Part shown: piece by piece, positions 11,651 through 23,500 of the stretch
How the letters are laid out: every line of letters begins with the position of its first letter
How positions within the stretch are numbered: position 1 is the first letter of the stretch
Origin: Rhineura floridana
Lineage: Eukaryota; Chordata; Lepidosauria; Squamata; Rhineuridae
Length of the DNA: 64,000 nucleotides
Direction: 5' to 3'
NCBI RefSeq assembly: GCF_030035675.1
Contig: NC_084487.1
Location: 32,468,474-32,532,473 of the forward strand
Program-made: the position numbers and the translations under genes
The notes under the pieces: model-generated
The model's input: the letters and a program-made list of their open reading frames with translations, nothing else
Databases searched by the model: none
What the model was told of the DNA's origin: nothing

Positions 11651-12540
11651 CAGGGATGGGGAACCTTAGGGTGGGGAACCTCTGGCCTACAGGCAACTCT
11701 TATCCTGCCAGGGGTTCCAATTTGGCCTGCAAGGGCAATTCCCCCAAACCCCACCCACCTGTTAATCAGCTGGTATCTCCTGTGATGTGTTGAGGAATTT
11801 ACTCGGAGGCTCTTATAGCTAAAGCAGATTTCACTTTTATTCCAAAGCTTGCAGCGCTAGAGAGCCAAGCAGAAAACTGCCACTGACTCTGACTCTGCCC
11901 AATATGGCTTTCACTTTTATAGTCAGGAAAACAAAACTTAAGGAAATGAAACGAATACATTCCAGAGCATGCGCAATGTTTCTGCCACGCATACAAGGCA
12001 ACACAATTTATCAGTAAGTCCTAAACATACATTGGTCACCATGACTCAGACTCTTGCATCACATACACAGTCCATTTATTTAAATTCCACAGATGGCTGC
12101 TGATCAGTGGAGTAGGTGGGTGGAGTTGGATTCTACATTGGCTATGGATCCTTGTTCCCAGGAGGAAACAGGTGCCTACAGCCAATTCAGCAGGATTTAA
12201 CCCCTGTTAAATCAGCTGATGGGTGTGGGGTTAAATTCTGCTCATTCAACACTTCTGCTCCCACCACCACTGCTGCATTTCAAAATGTGGCAAAATGTGT
12301 CTCTCCTTTATTTTTCCCATCACCACTGCTGCAGTTCCCAAGTGCCAGCCAGCTAGCCGTCAGGTACTTGGGAACCCCTTACACAAGGGATTTTGACAGG
12401 TGGACAGGACAACCCAGCTGCCTATCATGTGACATCATAATAAATCATCATGTGATTGGCAGGTGGATGCCCCTGCCCACCTGTCAAATTTGGCTTGCAA
12501 GGCCGATCCAGATAAGGATCTGGCGGACGGAGCCAAAAAG
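11651..12540. mobile_element. DNA repeat interrupted by a solo LTR
   Basis: Left part ('ggcctacaggcaactctt', 'ccacccacctgttaatcagc') and right part ('aaatcagctgatgggtgtgg', 'cccacctgtcaaatttggc') belong to one repeat also represented at 5640-6000 and 52895-52975. They are separated by the LTR at 11788-12091. Confidence 0.5.
11788..12091 (-). mobile_element. Solo LTR of an endogenous retrovirus-like element
   Basis: A 304-bp unit with TG...CA ends, imperfect inverted termini (TGTTGAGGAATTT / AAATTCCACA) and a perfect 4-bp target duplication GATG on both sides (11784-11787 and 12092-12095). On the minus strand it has a TATA-like box and an AATAAA in the order expected of an LTR. No internal region is present, so it is a solo LTR left by recombination. 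A 4-bp duplication fits ERV1-like or Gypsy-like elements. Age cannot be set from one LTR, but the duplication is unmutated. Confidence 0.65.
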
Positions 12541-12592
12541 GTACTCTTGCATTAGATTTTTTTTCCTTCACATAGTTTTTCAGTCAAAATAG

Positions 12593-12775
12593 AAGCTCAG
12601 TGGAGGAGCATCAGCTTTACATGCAGAAGGTCCTGGGTTCAATCCTCAGCATCTCAAAGTGCTAATGGAAGAGATTGCTGCGTGAAATTCTTGAGAGCTG
12701 CCACCAGTCGACGTATACTGAGCTAGCTGAACGAATGGTCTGATTCACTACAAGGCAACTTCCCATGTTCCTAAC
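12593..12775 (+). repeat. tRNA-Ala-like SINE
   Basis: Head 'agctcagtggaggagcatc' with box B-like 'ggttcaatcc', then the family body and the tail 'ggtctgattcactacaagg'. Degenerate full-length copy. Confidence 0.65.
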
Positions 12776-13373
12776 AATAATAGAATTAGAAAAGGCACCA
12801 GCTAAATGTTCAGTTATCTGGTCCAGTACCAACCACGTAATTTAGTGTTCCCAGGAATTCAGAGCATCAGTGAAAAATCAAAGTATCATCAGTAAAAAAA
12901 TAAAATAAACATACAGTTTCTAGAGTGATTTCTCCAAAGTCAGAGCAATTTCTCCATCACAATACTGAGCTAAGTGGAGAGGCTTATACCTCTTGGCTGA
13001 GTTAGCTCAGTGATATATTACTTTATTTTAAAGGCATACAGATTGTCACTAGAATTGCACACAGGAAAAAAACAGATGACAAGCCACCCTGATGTGAAAT
13101 ACTAAAAATCAACACATTATACCTTTCTGTCCAATGCAGTTTGGTTTTGCCTTGGGTCATTTTTAAAACTGTGTCTATACATTAAATAATAATAAAAAAA
13201 TCTTGTGCCACCCTCCTCAGTAAACACTGTGTTCTTAATCAGAAATCCCTCCTTTTCATGTCAAGTTTCACCCAGCTGCAACTTTGATTCTTCCCACCCA
13301 CTTAGCAATCTTGTATTTAACCAGCATTAGCCTTTGATAGTAGGAGAAGGTGGTGATATGGCCACTCCCTTAC

Positions 13374-13494
13374 CTCTGTATGTGTTTCCAGTTTTGACCA
13401 TATGCTGGCTGAACTTTTCATATGAGCAGCACTGTAGGAAGGCAAGCCTGTAGGGAATTGCAATGGACTGATCTTGGCTCCAGCTGTCCTGCAT
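13374..13494 (-). CDS. Candidate first coding exon of the PsuG-like gene
   Basis: Minus-strand ATG at 13494 opens a 40-codon frame (begins MQDSWSQDQS, ends VKTGNTYR) plus one base before a strong donor AGAG|GTAAGG. The phase (one extra base, G) is exactly what the 9038-9152 exon needs, giving ...[11 protein letters not shown]. The region does not look like any repeat family seen here. No homology is recognised in the 40 residues, and phase agreement alone has a one-in-three chance, so this is only a candidate. Confidence 0.3.
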
Positions 13495-14360
13495 TCCAGC
13501 CACAGTCCATGCTGAGCAAGTCCATTTATCATTAACAGAATAAAGCAGATGGCATTCTGGAACCACTCTCTGCCTTGGGGAAAGGGAAGGTTGTTGTCAA
13601 ATTTAAGAAAACATCTGTGATTTCTTCTGACTTTTGGTGACTTTCCATATTCGGCATGATCTATTTCATGTATATCTTAGGAGAAGCCAAAGCCAGTTTT
13701 GCATAACATTTGAGGGAACCTGAGATGAGAGAGATTATAGACATTGTAAGTGAAAGCACACAATATGCAATATTGCAGAAAAATAGTGGCTTGTCAGTTT
13801 ACCATCAAAAATCAGATAAATTTGGCAAAAGGGGGGTGCTGAGGTTAACAAAGACTGCACTCTTTGAAACTGCCATTGTTATTAGCTGCGATAACTCTGG
13901 TTTCAGTTGACTGAAATGAGTCCCAACCTTTTAGACATCAGCTCATCTGCCGCGCTATTATGCAATGTTTATGAACACTCCAACTCCTTGGGCTGCTGTT
14001 TGTCTTAAAAAACAAAACTGTCCATGCACCAGGCTCAGGGACAGATGGGCCTGTGTGCTGCTCAAGGGTGGGATTCAGAAGAAAAGGGAGTAGGCAGTGT
14101 CATCAAAGAGTTGATAAACTGACTGTGTATGTGCATGTTTGCTAAATAGTGAGAGTGAAGTGAATGAATGTTTGTATGTGGGTAGCGTAGGTGTGTGTGC
14201 ATGTGAATGAATGCGAGAGTGAAAGGGGGGGGATGAATAGAGAGAAGCTATTCTGCACCCAACTCACATCTGCAAAAGTTTGCAGGTCTCCATTTATTGG
14301 GTGGTATACAACACTAGTGCTATTTACAGTAGACCCATTAAAGTTAATGGACATGACTAA

Positions 14361-14869
14361 GGGAGCAATCCAACTGCCGGGCAGCTGGCGGAGGATGACC
14401 CAGTGGAAAGCTCAGCAGGACCCTACTTGCATTCAGAAGCTGCACACAAGAACCAGCCAGAAAACACCAGCTGTAGTGAACAGGCCTCCCAGGGAGTAAG
14501 CACTCTCTGTTGGCCCAAATAGGAAATAAAATTAATTGTTTTACTCCGCCGGCCTTTTGTCCAGCAGAGTTTGAAGGGGAGCTGGACCTGGGAGAGGGGG
14601 TACGAATGTGAGAAGGATTTTGCATAAGTCCCCCCGCCCCGTGGCTCCTCTCCGCCGTGCCTCCGCAATGCATTTTTGGGCCTTCCGCCAGCTTCTGCTG
14701 GGCCTCTGTCCGCCGGGCTGACTGTCCTTGGCAGACCTCCGGCAACGCCAGGAGGATCCTGGCAGAGCAACATCGCCACCATGACGGAGGGCTGGTGATG
14801 GCAGAATCACCAGGGATCCATGGCATCCAGCTTACCCCACCTGGAGGAAGAGTGAGTTGGATTGTGCCC
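14361..14869. mobile_element. Harbinger-like non-autonomous DNA transposon
   Basis: Inverted termini GGGAGCAATCCAACT / AGTTGGATTGTGCCC flank a GC-rich 509-bp body, bordered by the 3-bp target duplication TAA (14358-14360 and 14870-14872). TWA duplications are typical of PIF/Harbinger. Open frames inside it, in several overlapping registers on both strands, reflect GC content rather than a gene. Confidence 0.65.
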
Positions 14870-15004
14870 TAATTTAATTCATTTAAGTGAGTCATCTCTA
14901 AGTAGGACTTAGTTGAATACCACCCATACTCTCCAGTTACACTTCTCTGCCTAGTTGTACAACTTTAAAAGTGTGTGTGTGTATATGTGTTTAACATTAA
15001 TTAG

Positions 15005-15712
15005 CCACGATGGCAGGACTACAGCTGAACGTCAAGAAGACTAAAGTAATCACTACAGAAGATTTATGTAACTTTAAAGGTAACAACGAGAATATTGAAC
15101 TTGTCAAGGATTATCAATACCTTGGCACAGTCATTAACCAAAATGGAGACAATTGTCAAGAAATTAGGAGAAGGCTAGGACTGGGGAGGGCAGCTATGAG
15201 AGATGTAGAAAAGATCCTCAAATGCAAAGATGTATCACTGAACACTAAAGTCAGGATCATTCAGACCATGGTATTCCCAATCTCTATGTATGGATGTGAA
15301 AGTTGGACAGTGAAAAAAGCAGATAAGAGAAAAATGAACTCATTTGAAATGGGGTGTTGGAGGAGAGCTTTGAACATACCATTGACTGCAAAAAAGATAG
15401 ATGATTGGGTGTTAGAACAAATTAAACAAGAACGATCACTAGAAGCAAAAATGATGTAACTGAGGTTATCATACTTTGGACACATCATGAGAAGACATGT
15501 TCACTAGAAAAGACAGTAACGCTGGGGAAAACAGAAGGGAGCAGAAAAAGAGGAAGGCCAAACAAGAGATGGATTGATTCCATAAAGGAAGCCACAGACC
15601 TGGACTTACAAGATCTGAACAGGGTGGTTCACAACAGATGCTATTGGAGGTCACTGATTCATCGGGTTGTCATAAGTCGTAATCAACTTGAAGGCACATA
15701 ACACAACAAAAG
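15005..15712 (+). mobile_element. BovB (RTE) LINE, truncated 3' end
   Basis: The open frame from 15010 reads as the end of the BovB reverse transcriptase: GLQLNVKKTKVITTED, DYQYLGTVINQNGD, a YGCESWTVKKADKR block and a WRRALNIP block. It meets a stop at 15457-15459, after which the family's YFGHIMRR sequence continues. The 3' end 'cataagtcgtaatcaacttg ... ggcacataacacaac' is the usual BovB tail. 5'-truncated and inactive. Confidence 0.85.
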
Positions 15713-16730
15713 CCATGCTGGACTGTTGCCCTCCAATTTTGACACATTCTGTGTTGCAAGATAAAATGCAGACTCCCATTAGTATTTCCCTCTTTGGCTT
15801 GAACAATGCCCCAGATTGATCCAAATTCTGATTATGTTAGATTCCTGATAAAGAAACACCAGTAAGTGAAGACTGTACATAGAGGAGTGACGGAGGTGTC
15901 TCTAATGAGTCTCCTTACACATTTTTTTGGTCTTTCATAACAGGTGTTTGAAAACATATGTAAGGCTTGCTCCCGTGCTTGTTGATATACAGTTCTTCGT
16001 TATTGTCTCTTGCAAAGACGTACAGTGGAAGCCTCTATGTGAAAGAATGGCCACAAATCTGACATTAAAAATGGCAACATCCAGAAGCCAGTGAGAGAAC
16101 ATTGCAAAGTCCTAGGACATTCTGTTGCTGAACTACAAATTGACATTTTTCAGCAAAGGAACTTCAAAGGGAGTGAAATTGTTGAATTATGATCAAATTA
16201 TTTGTGCTGCTGCTGCTATCTTTTTATTTGTTTATTTTATGATTAGGCTTCAATGTTAGAATGAATTATCATTTATGGGTTGTTGTTTTAAAAATGATTA
16301 GTGTTATGCATTGCCTAGAGAGGCTTATTATATGAGACAGCTTAGACAGATAGATACATGGATATAGATATATAGAGAGAATGCATAAAATTAATTAAAT
16401 CATAATTTTTACCAAGACATTTGATTCCATCCGTCTGGGCATTAATGGTGACAATGGGTTCCTCTTCCATTATAGGCGTTCACTAGTATAGCAAACCTTG
16501 ATTGTTTAATCACGTATTACTGTCCACGTGAGTCGCCATTGTGCTTTATTTAGTTTATCAAAACTTTACACAAAAAGACTTCGTCTCTTGTATTGCATGG
16601 CCGTTTGGCCCCACCCAGCAATATATTCTTGCAGATTTAATACATGGTGGTCATGTATATAGTATCTGTAAACTGAAGATAACACTTTCTGCCTCTAATG
16701 AAATGGATTGTTCTAGTTCACAAAGCTTAC
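15713..16730. other. Spacer between BovB and the divergent promoter
   Basis: No recognisable gene. AT-rich, with a short GATA/TAGA-rich simple repeat near 16345-16380. A donor-like GTAAGC on the minus strand starts at 16730, which could end a non-coding first exon of the PsuG-like gene running down from the CpG island. Confidence 0.4.
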
Positions 16731-16799
16731 GCCGCAATAAATCTGTCTTTACGACGCCCCAAAACTCGTCTGTGTTTTTCGTGTGTATATCAGCTTCGA

Positions 16800-17560
16800 T
16801 TGAGAGCCAAAGTTTAACCACTGGAACGAAGCGAGCCGTCCCTAGGACCGCGACGGGAAACAGAATCCGAAGATTGCCGAACCCTTTCGTCTCCACCGGC
16901 TGTCCCTCCCCCTCAAGCACAACGACCGTTTCCAGGCGGATCCGCCCTCCTGTCAATCCCCGCCTCCTCCTCTGATGTCACAACTCCCCACGTCTTTCTA
17001 AGCCCAGCGGGCGTGGCTTATCGAAGCGCTGTACCAATCAGAACACGAGCCCCAGACTCGAGCCCTTCCCATGCTCTCCCTTTCTCTCTTGGTCCGCTTG
17101 TCCTCCTCTCCCAAGGCGAAGGGGGAAAGTAAGCCACGCCCACTCAGCTTCCTTTTCCCCTTTCCCAGTCCCTTCGGCTTTTGCCCCGCCCCTCTGTCCA
17201 GCGGGCCGGAAGGATGAGCTCCCGGAAGTTCCGGCGGGGCCATCGCTGTGTGGGGTAAACAGTAATGGCGGAGGCTGCGGTGGCTCCCGGTGGCGGCGGT
17301 GGCGGCACAGGGGGAGCAACAGCCACGGCAGCTGGAGCAGCGGCTGTCACGGCTTCCAGCACCTCCACCGCTGGGGCCTCCGCCATCACCGCCACCACGG
17401 CCTCCAGCCTCTCCACCGCTGAACCTCAGCCACCGCCGGCCGGAGCCGGAGGGGGAAGCAGCGGCTGTTGGACTAAGCAAGTCGCCTGCAGGTAACGTGC
17501 TGAGGCGACGGCGAGTGATGGCGTCCGTGACTTCCCGCATCCCCAACCACACCTATTCCG
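16800..17560. promoter_or_regulatory. CpG-rich divergent promoter of MKRN1 and, likely, the PsuG-like gene
   Basis: CpG density jumps here against an AT-rich background. Visible elements: CRE-like TGATGTCA (about 16973-16980), CCAAT at 17034-17038, CACGCCCAC/Sp-KLF type boxes near 17135, and ETS-type CCGGAAG motifs around 17205-17230, just upstream of the MKRN1 ATG. The minus-strand side has a donor-like site at 16730, consistent with transcription in both directions. Confidence 0.65.
17265..17491 (+). CDS. MKRN1: MKRN1 exon 1
   Basis: Start codon at 17265; low-complexity Ala/Thr/Ser/Gly-rich N-terminus ending WTKQVAC, with C75 the first ligand of finger 1. Donor AG|GTAACG, phase 2. Confidence 0.95.
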
Positions 17561-20500
17561 GTTCATGTTCCTTGGAACCCCCCTCAAACTCTTTCTCCCT
17601 TAGTGTGTGTCTTATCCCTTATCCTCAACCGCAACCCCCCCTCCCGGCAACCTCCCCGACATTTCTTGGTTCTCTGGGGTTCTGCCTTCTCCTTCCGATC
17701 TATAAGTGGTTCTTCTTATCGATAAATCTTCACGCCGAATTCATGCTGTTCGGGTTATGGTGGTAATTTTAATTTTAGGCTAAGGTTTCAAGCCTGGTTG
17801 AACCCATTATCTCCTCAAGACCTGACAGAAACGGTGGTCGTGGTTGCGGCGGGTATTAGAGTGAGTGGGTATGGCTCCATTGTTGCCCGCTGCTCACGTC
17901 TCTTGAGGAGTCAGAGGGATTTTCTTCTTATCACGTGCCTTCCGAGATGTTTTGATTTTTAGCTGCACTGCCGGAAATCCAGTTTTTGTAGTCCGGTTGG
18001 ATACATCCTGCTTGGGAGCCTTTGTGTGGCTACTGCTTTCTTTTTCTCATCATCCATCCTAAGGTCTATTAATTTTAATTTTCCTAGTTAGAACTCTCCT
18101 TACGGTATGATCACAGCATGTGTTTCCCTGTGTGCCTCCCAACTGATATCCAGCACAGCCCTTTCTGTTCACTGTTCACTTAACTTGGTTGTTCCCCTTG
18201 GTGATGTTCCCCTGTGACAAACAGTGGCACCGATCTGTATGTATACATAAGCCTTTCTAATGTAGCTTAACTGTGAACTGATAACACTAGATGTGCATGT
18301 GACAGCAAAATTAAAGGAATTGTCATTCTTTGGCAGGGATGGTTATCAAGTCCTAGGCTGAAACAGATTGCAGTCCTCTGCTGAGGAGTTGCTTCTAAGT
18401 AATCATAACGAGGGCCACACTAGGGTCTTTATGGTTTGATCAAGTGCTTCATTGTTGAGTAAGGGTTAGTTTATTTTATTCCTCATCAGTGTTCTGGGTT
18501 GGAAGTGAATTTTGTTGCACAGCCCTGGTCCCCTTCACCGGTGCCAAGGCACTAAAAAAGCCTTTCCCAACCTAGTGCTGTTCGGAGGTTGTTGAACTCC
18601 CAACTCCTATCAGCACCAACCAGCGTAGCTAATAATCAGGGATAATAGTTGTAGTTCAAAATATATGTAAGGGACCAGGTTAGGAGAGCCTGTTGTAACA
18701 TAAAGTTAAGGCTTTGTAAGTAAATAGGGAGCACATCAGGCAAACACAGGGTGTTGCATGCAAAACTCAAATGTGTTATCAGTCTGGACTATTTCTGTTG
18801 TTCATGGGTTTTGGACCCAGTTTCCTTATGAGTGAAATTGGACAAAACTTTACTATCCCATGTCTGTCATTTGGGAAGGACTCGAATTGTCCAATTCTGA
18901 TTAGATTAAATAAGTGAGATCTGATCAGTTTTAATTCTTAATATTGTGTTGTGTGCTAGATGCTCCAACGATTACATAGAAGTGGCATAGTTCTTGTTCA
19001 GAGGTCTTAATCTTGTTTCTGATAACTTTGTTGATACCAATACAAATAATTCTCAAAGCAAGCAATATTTTTGTGAGTTTTGAATTTGAGAGGCTTCTGT
19101 AATCCATAATAATGTGTAGAATTTGAATTGTAGCGTTCTTCTTGGTTCTGTTGCTAGTTAATGGTTGAGTGGTTTCTGGATTCCAGCTTTTCCTTTATCT
19201 TGGAACTACTCAATCCTGATCTGTCCTCTTCTGTAAATGGACTACAGCTGCTGCTATAATTATTTAAGCTTATTTCATATCAGAGGCATTTTTAGAAATA
19301 AGTATGTGGGGGGGGATAGTTTCAATGCTTTGAATCCTTAGATTATTTAAGCTTTGGTTATCCAGAGAGATTGTGCAACCTTGGGCATTTCTCATTTTTG
19401 TTTATATCACTGGGCCTGGCACCTTTATGGAGTTGCATAGGCAACATAAACAGGTCTCTATTTCCAAGGATCATACCATCTAAAACAGAGGGAGAAAGCA
19501 TGGTAGGGAGGGAAGAAAATGGCATTTGTCCACAAACCCATCAGAAAAGAAAAATCCTCTTTACTGTACAGACACCTTTGTAAAACACATTAACAACTGC
19601 TGGTAATGAGCATTGCATATGATGTTGGTATCGCTGAAATGGGAGACAGTACAACGCTGATGGCTTCTAGGTTCATTAATGCTAGGCAGCATAAAAAAAA
19701 TCCATAGCCTTGACTAGAGTTATAGAGAAAAACAACCTATTCTGAGCCTATAGTGTTTCCCTTAAATATTTTCAGTAGATATGTACTGGGAGGGGGGGTT
19801 GAGGATTTTAGGTTTTGTGAATCATAACCTTTGGTGGTTGAAGGTATATGATGTATATCTTAAATTCATTCATGCCTTGTGAGTTCCTCAGGCTCACCAT
19901 TGTTCTCGAGCTGTCTAAGAAAGGATCAAGAATTGCACTGGAGGCATGAATTTGATTGCTGTTTCCCATAGTGGGTGCATTTATCACCCATTGCACCATC
20001 TTCTAGTCAGTGCAATGTGAGATCCCATCTCTTCCCTGTTCAAGGAAAGTCTTTCTATTATTTGAAAGCCTTTTGATTTCCCTGGGTCCTTTCACTTGCG
20101 GTCTTCTAGATCATTCTTGGAGCTATGTAACCTGCTCAGGTTTTTCCCTGTCAGACCTGAGAATTACCAAGTTATCTGCTGTCCTCACTGTATTTGGGAA
20201 TGTTGGAGGTTTTTACATTTATTTTCTTGAAGCAGGAAATCTAGGGAAGTTTGAGAGATGTAATCTGTAGCTTCTGACAACAGAAGGGAGCAGAGATGAG
20301 AGATTGCCTGAGAAGTGTTGAACTTTGGAGAGTGAAGTAAAAGATTGGATGGGAAACACTTCCAGGTTAATTTGTTTAGGCTCCTGTCACATATTTGTGG
20401 ATATTAGAATTTGTCAGTCCAGAAGTTACTATAATTGTTTTTTAATTGCTTTTCTTGTGGATTATGTCCAACTGGTGCATAACTCCTATCCAAGTGCCTT

Positions 20501-23500
20501 TGTCCATCCAAGAGGACTTTGCTTAATGGGTGATATATAAATATCAAAAATAAAATAGGATATGAAGCCCATCTAGAAATTGGTATCCATGGAAGACAAT
20601 GATATGGGACACAACAAAACCCTCTTAATTTTCTGGTTCCATATCTGAAAAATAATAAACTGTATTGTTGTGATTGTATGCACACATGTAATGCTTTCAT
20701 TGAACTTGCACCTGCTCCAAACGTTTCACCATTAATACAAAAAAAAGATGGTTTTGCTGCTGAAATACTTTGAAAAGCTTCATAGTGCAAAGTCTGCTTT
20801 AGAGCTGTCTCTTCTATTTATGTATGTGCATGCAAATGTAAAATGTGTGAAATATTGTTGCTGTGCCTACCATAGTGATGGTAAGCCAAGCAAAAAGTCT
20901 GAATGTATCAGTCAGTGATAATTTGCACAGTACTGTATCACAGAACAAAGACATCAATATTTATCTATGTTTCACCTTGTCCATTGTAATTTAAGAGATA
21001 ATGGATGCTGCAAATGTATCCCTCTTAATCTGAGATACGGGATATGCACAGAAGAGTAGTATCTGGTGTTTCCAGTGTTGTGCCCAACTTGAAAGCCATT
21101 TCCAATTCATAGAATCTACACCAGGTTTATGCCTCCCCACTTCATTGTTAAGGAATGTTTTAATTCCCCCCTTATGGATTAGCCTTGACTGGCTCCAGAT
21201 CAGGACTGTTAAAACTATGGGCATGATGGATTTCTCCCCCACCCCCCTATCTTGTGGGTCACACAAGAGCTAAGTCATGAAGTGTCCACCTGGTAGCAAC
21301 TGTCTCCTTCCACCTCCTGAAGTGTCTTCTCCCTATTGAGTCCTCACAAATGGTCCTCCAGTGGTTGTTAGCGGTTTGTAAAACATGAATGATACCTTCG
21401 GATTTGGAGTAGTTACCAAGTATGGATCTGCATAAAGAATAAGTCATGAAGTACTATATGGTTTCACATAAGAATCTTAAGCAAAAGCCCTTAATGATGT
21501 TTGTTGCAGAGCAAAGACGCCATTCTCTAGAGTAGATTATTTATCATCGTCGTTGTTTATTACCCGCCCTTCATCCAAAGGTCCCAGGTGGGTTACAATT
21601 TTAAAATATGACATTAAAAACAACCTAAAATAGATAACAATGCAGTCTTTCCTTTCTGTTGCAGAGCAAGGATGTTTCCAGTCATCTGTGTTTCTTTTTA
21701 AGAGTTAACTGTCTAAAATAGTAACAGCTAATTAAGGGGTGTGGGTACTGTCAAATCCACTTGATACCACTTGTAAACTCTTCAAACCTGCTGATTTTAG
21801 AAACATAATTTTAGGCAGAATGTGTGCTATTGATTTATTTTTTAAAGTGGCTGGATGCTATGAACAGAACAAGTTAAGCACATTTCCAGAGAATGAGAGA
21901 CAGGTTAATTAGGGTATGCAGCCTGAGGCTATGTTCCAAACTATAAAATTGCTAAACACTTCAGGCTTGGCTATATTATGGGTTCACTCCAGGTTATTGT
22001 AAAATTGAAGTGGATTTAACCAGCTGGACTAAAGCATCTGTACTGAATACATGATCACGTTTGGTGTGTGCACTCTTGGAATTAAAATAATACAGGGCAA
22101 ATTGTATTGCATAGAAGTCACAGATAAAAAGATTCAATATTCAGATGCCATATTTCACACTGCTATTGTTGGTGAAGCTGTCCGTTCATGCTTGTATTGT
22201 CCATTCCACCTCACAGATGTAAGGTACTGAACAAGCCCATTTTCCAAGAGGGCAGAGCAAGCAGGACAGCATTTTTAAAGGTTTTTTTTTAACAGTATAA
22301 ACCTAATAAATCACTTTGTCCACTTCCCATCATATATCTATCCCATTTCTTTTTTATTGCTAGCCTACCAATGTTACCTCCAGCTTTGCCTTCCTTTTCT
22401 TCATCGCGCTCCAATTAACTGGATAATCTACATCAGAGGGTCTCAAACTTTTTTACTCCCAGGGTGCACTTGAGAAGGCTGAAATGTATTGTGGCCCACC
22501 AGTCACCAATAGTGGTGCAAGGTTAGAGCCAGTCAGAAAATTGTGGCAGATGGAGTTTGGTATAGTCAGATGGCAATAACTGGCGTTTTCTACCACTACC
22601 TAGTCCAGCTTTGGAAATTATTCTTTGCCACAGTGTTTTTTTCCCTTGTGGCAAGGATTTCCATAGCTCTGCTTTCCTCAAATTAAGTACAAGCATTTGC
22701 TCTGGAGCTATTAAAATTGCTTCCCCACTTTAGACCTTCTGGATCAGCAAATTCTTTTAATATTTTTCTGTCCCGTTCCTTCATGTCTCTCAGTGTATTT
22801 TATCTATCTCCTGCAATTTCTTCTCCCATTCTCCTTTCACACTCAACTTTTATTTTCTTCCCAAACAAACTGTCAGTTTCTTTCATTCCTCTTCCCTGTT
22901 CCTTTTCCTTTCACTTCTTCCTCCTATAACATCTTTTGTCTCTTATTCCCTTCCATTTTATTTCCATATTTTTTAAAATAAATATCGATCTTTTGTTTCA
23001 CTTCCTAATTTCCTTTAACATCTCTTCAGGCCCTTTCCCCTCAAATGAGAGAAGCCCTTCTTCTGTGTCTCCCAGCCACCTTTCCTTAGCATGCAGGAAG
23101 TTGCTGGTGCAGGCATCAGTCCAACCAAAAGGCTATAGCATGGATAAATGGCAGACAAGTGAGGAGGTACTGGGCAGGCTGTGGCACTGAGGCCCACCTG
23201 AAAGTGGCCCAAGGCCCACTGTTTGAGAAATGCTGGCCTTGATCTAGGCCATGCAAAAGTGAGCTCCATTTAAAATCCAGCCGCATATAGAAGGTCCAAT
23301 ACAAAGGCAGTGAAATCTCTGCAAGTAGACCACACATTTGAATTGAATGCAAAGCAAAGAAGCTCTCTGTGGACAACTGTTGACTGTCCTCTGCTCTTGT
23401 GCATGGCTTTTGTATCCTCAGCATCCCTTGCCAGTTCTTGTAAGAATTGCTTCACGTACTTCTATGTATTATTTATTTATTTATTATATTTATATCCTGC

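Noticed and set aside
14344-14872. Overlapping open frames on both strands
   Set aside because: All lie in the GC-rich Harbinger-like element bordered by TAA duplications.
16541-16975. 144-codon plus-strand frame just before the MKRN1 promoter
   Set aside because: No homology and no splice link to MKRN1; the MKRN1 start at 17265 is fixed by the protein family.
16998-17552. 184-codon frame antisense to MKRN1 exon 1
   Set aside because: GC-rich, low-complexity shadow of the CpG island and exon 1; no domain.
22760-23080. Long pyrimidine-rich run as a possible regulatory or triplex element
   Set aside because: It lies between two Charlie-like ends and looks like degenerate internal repeat sequence; nothing specific supports a function.
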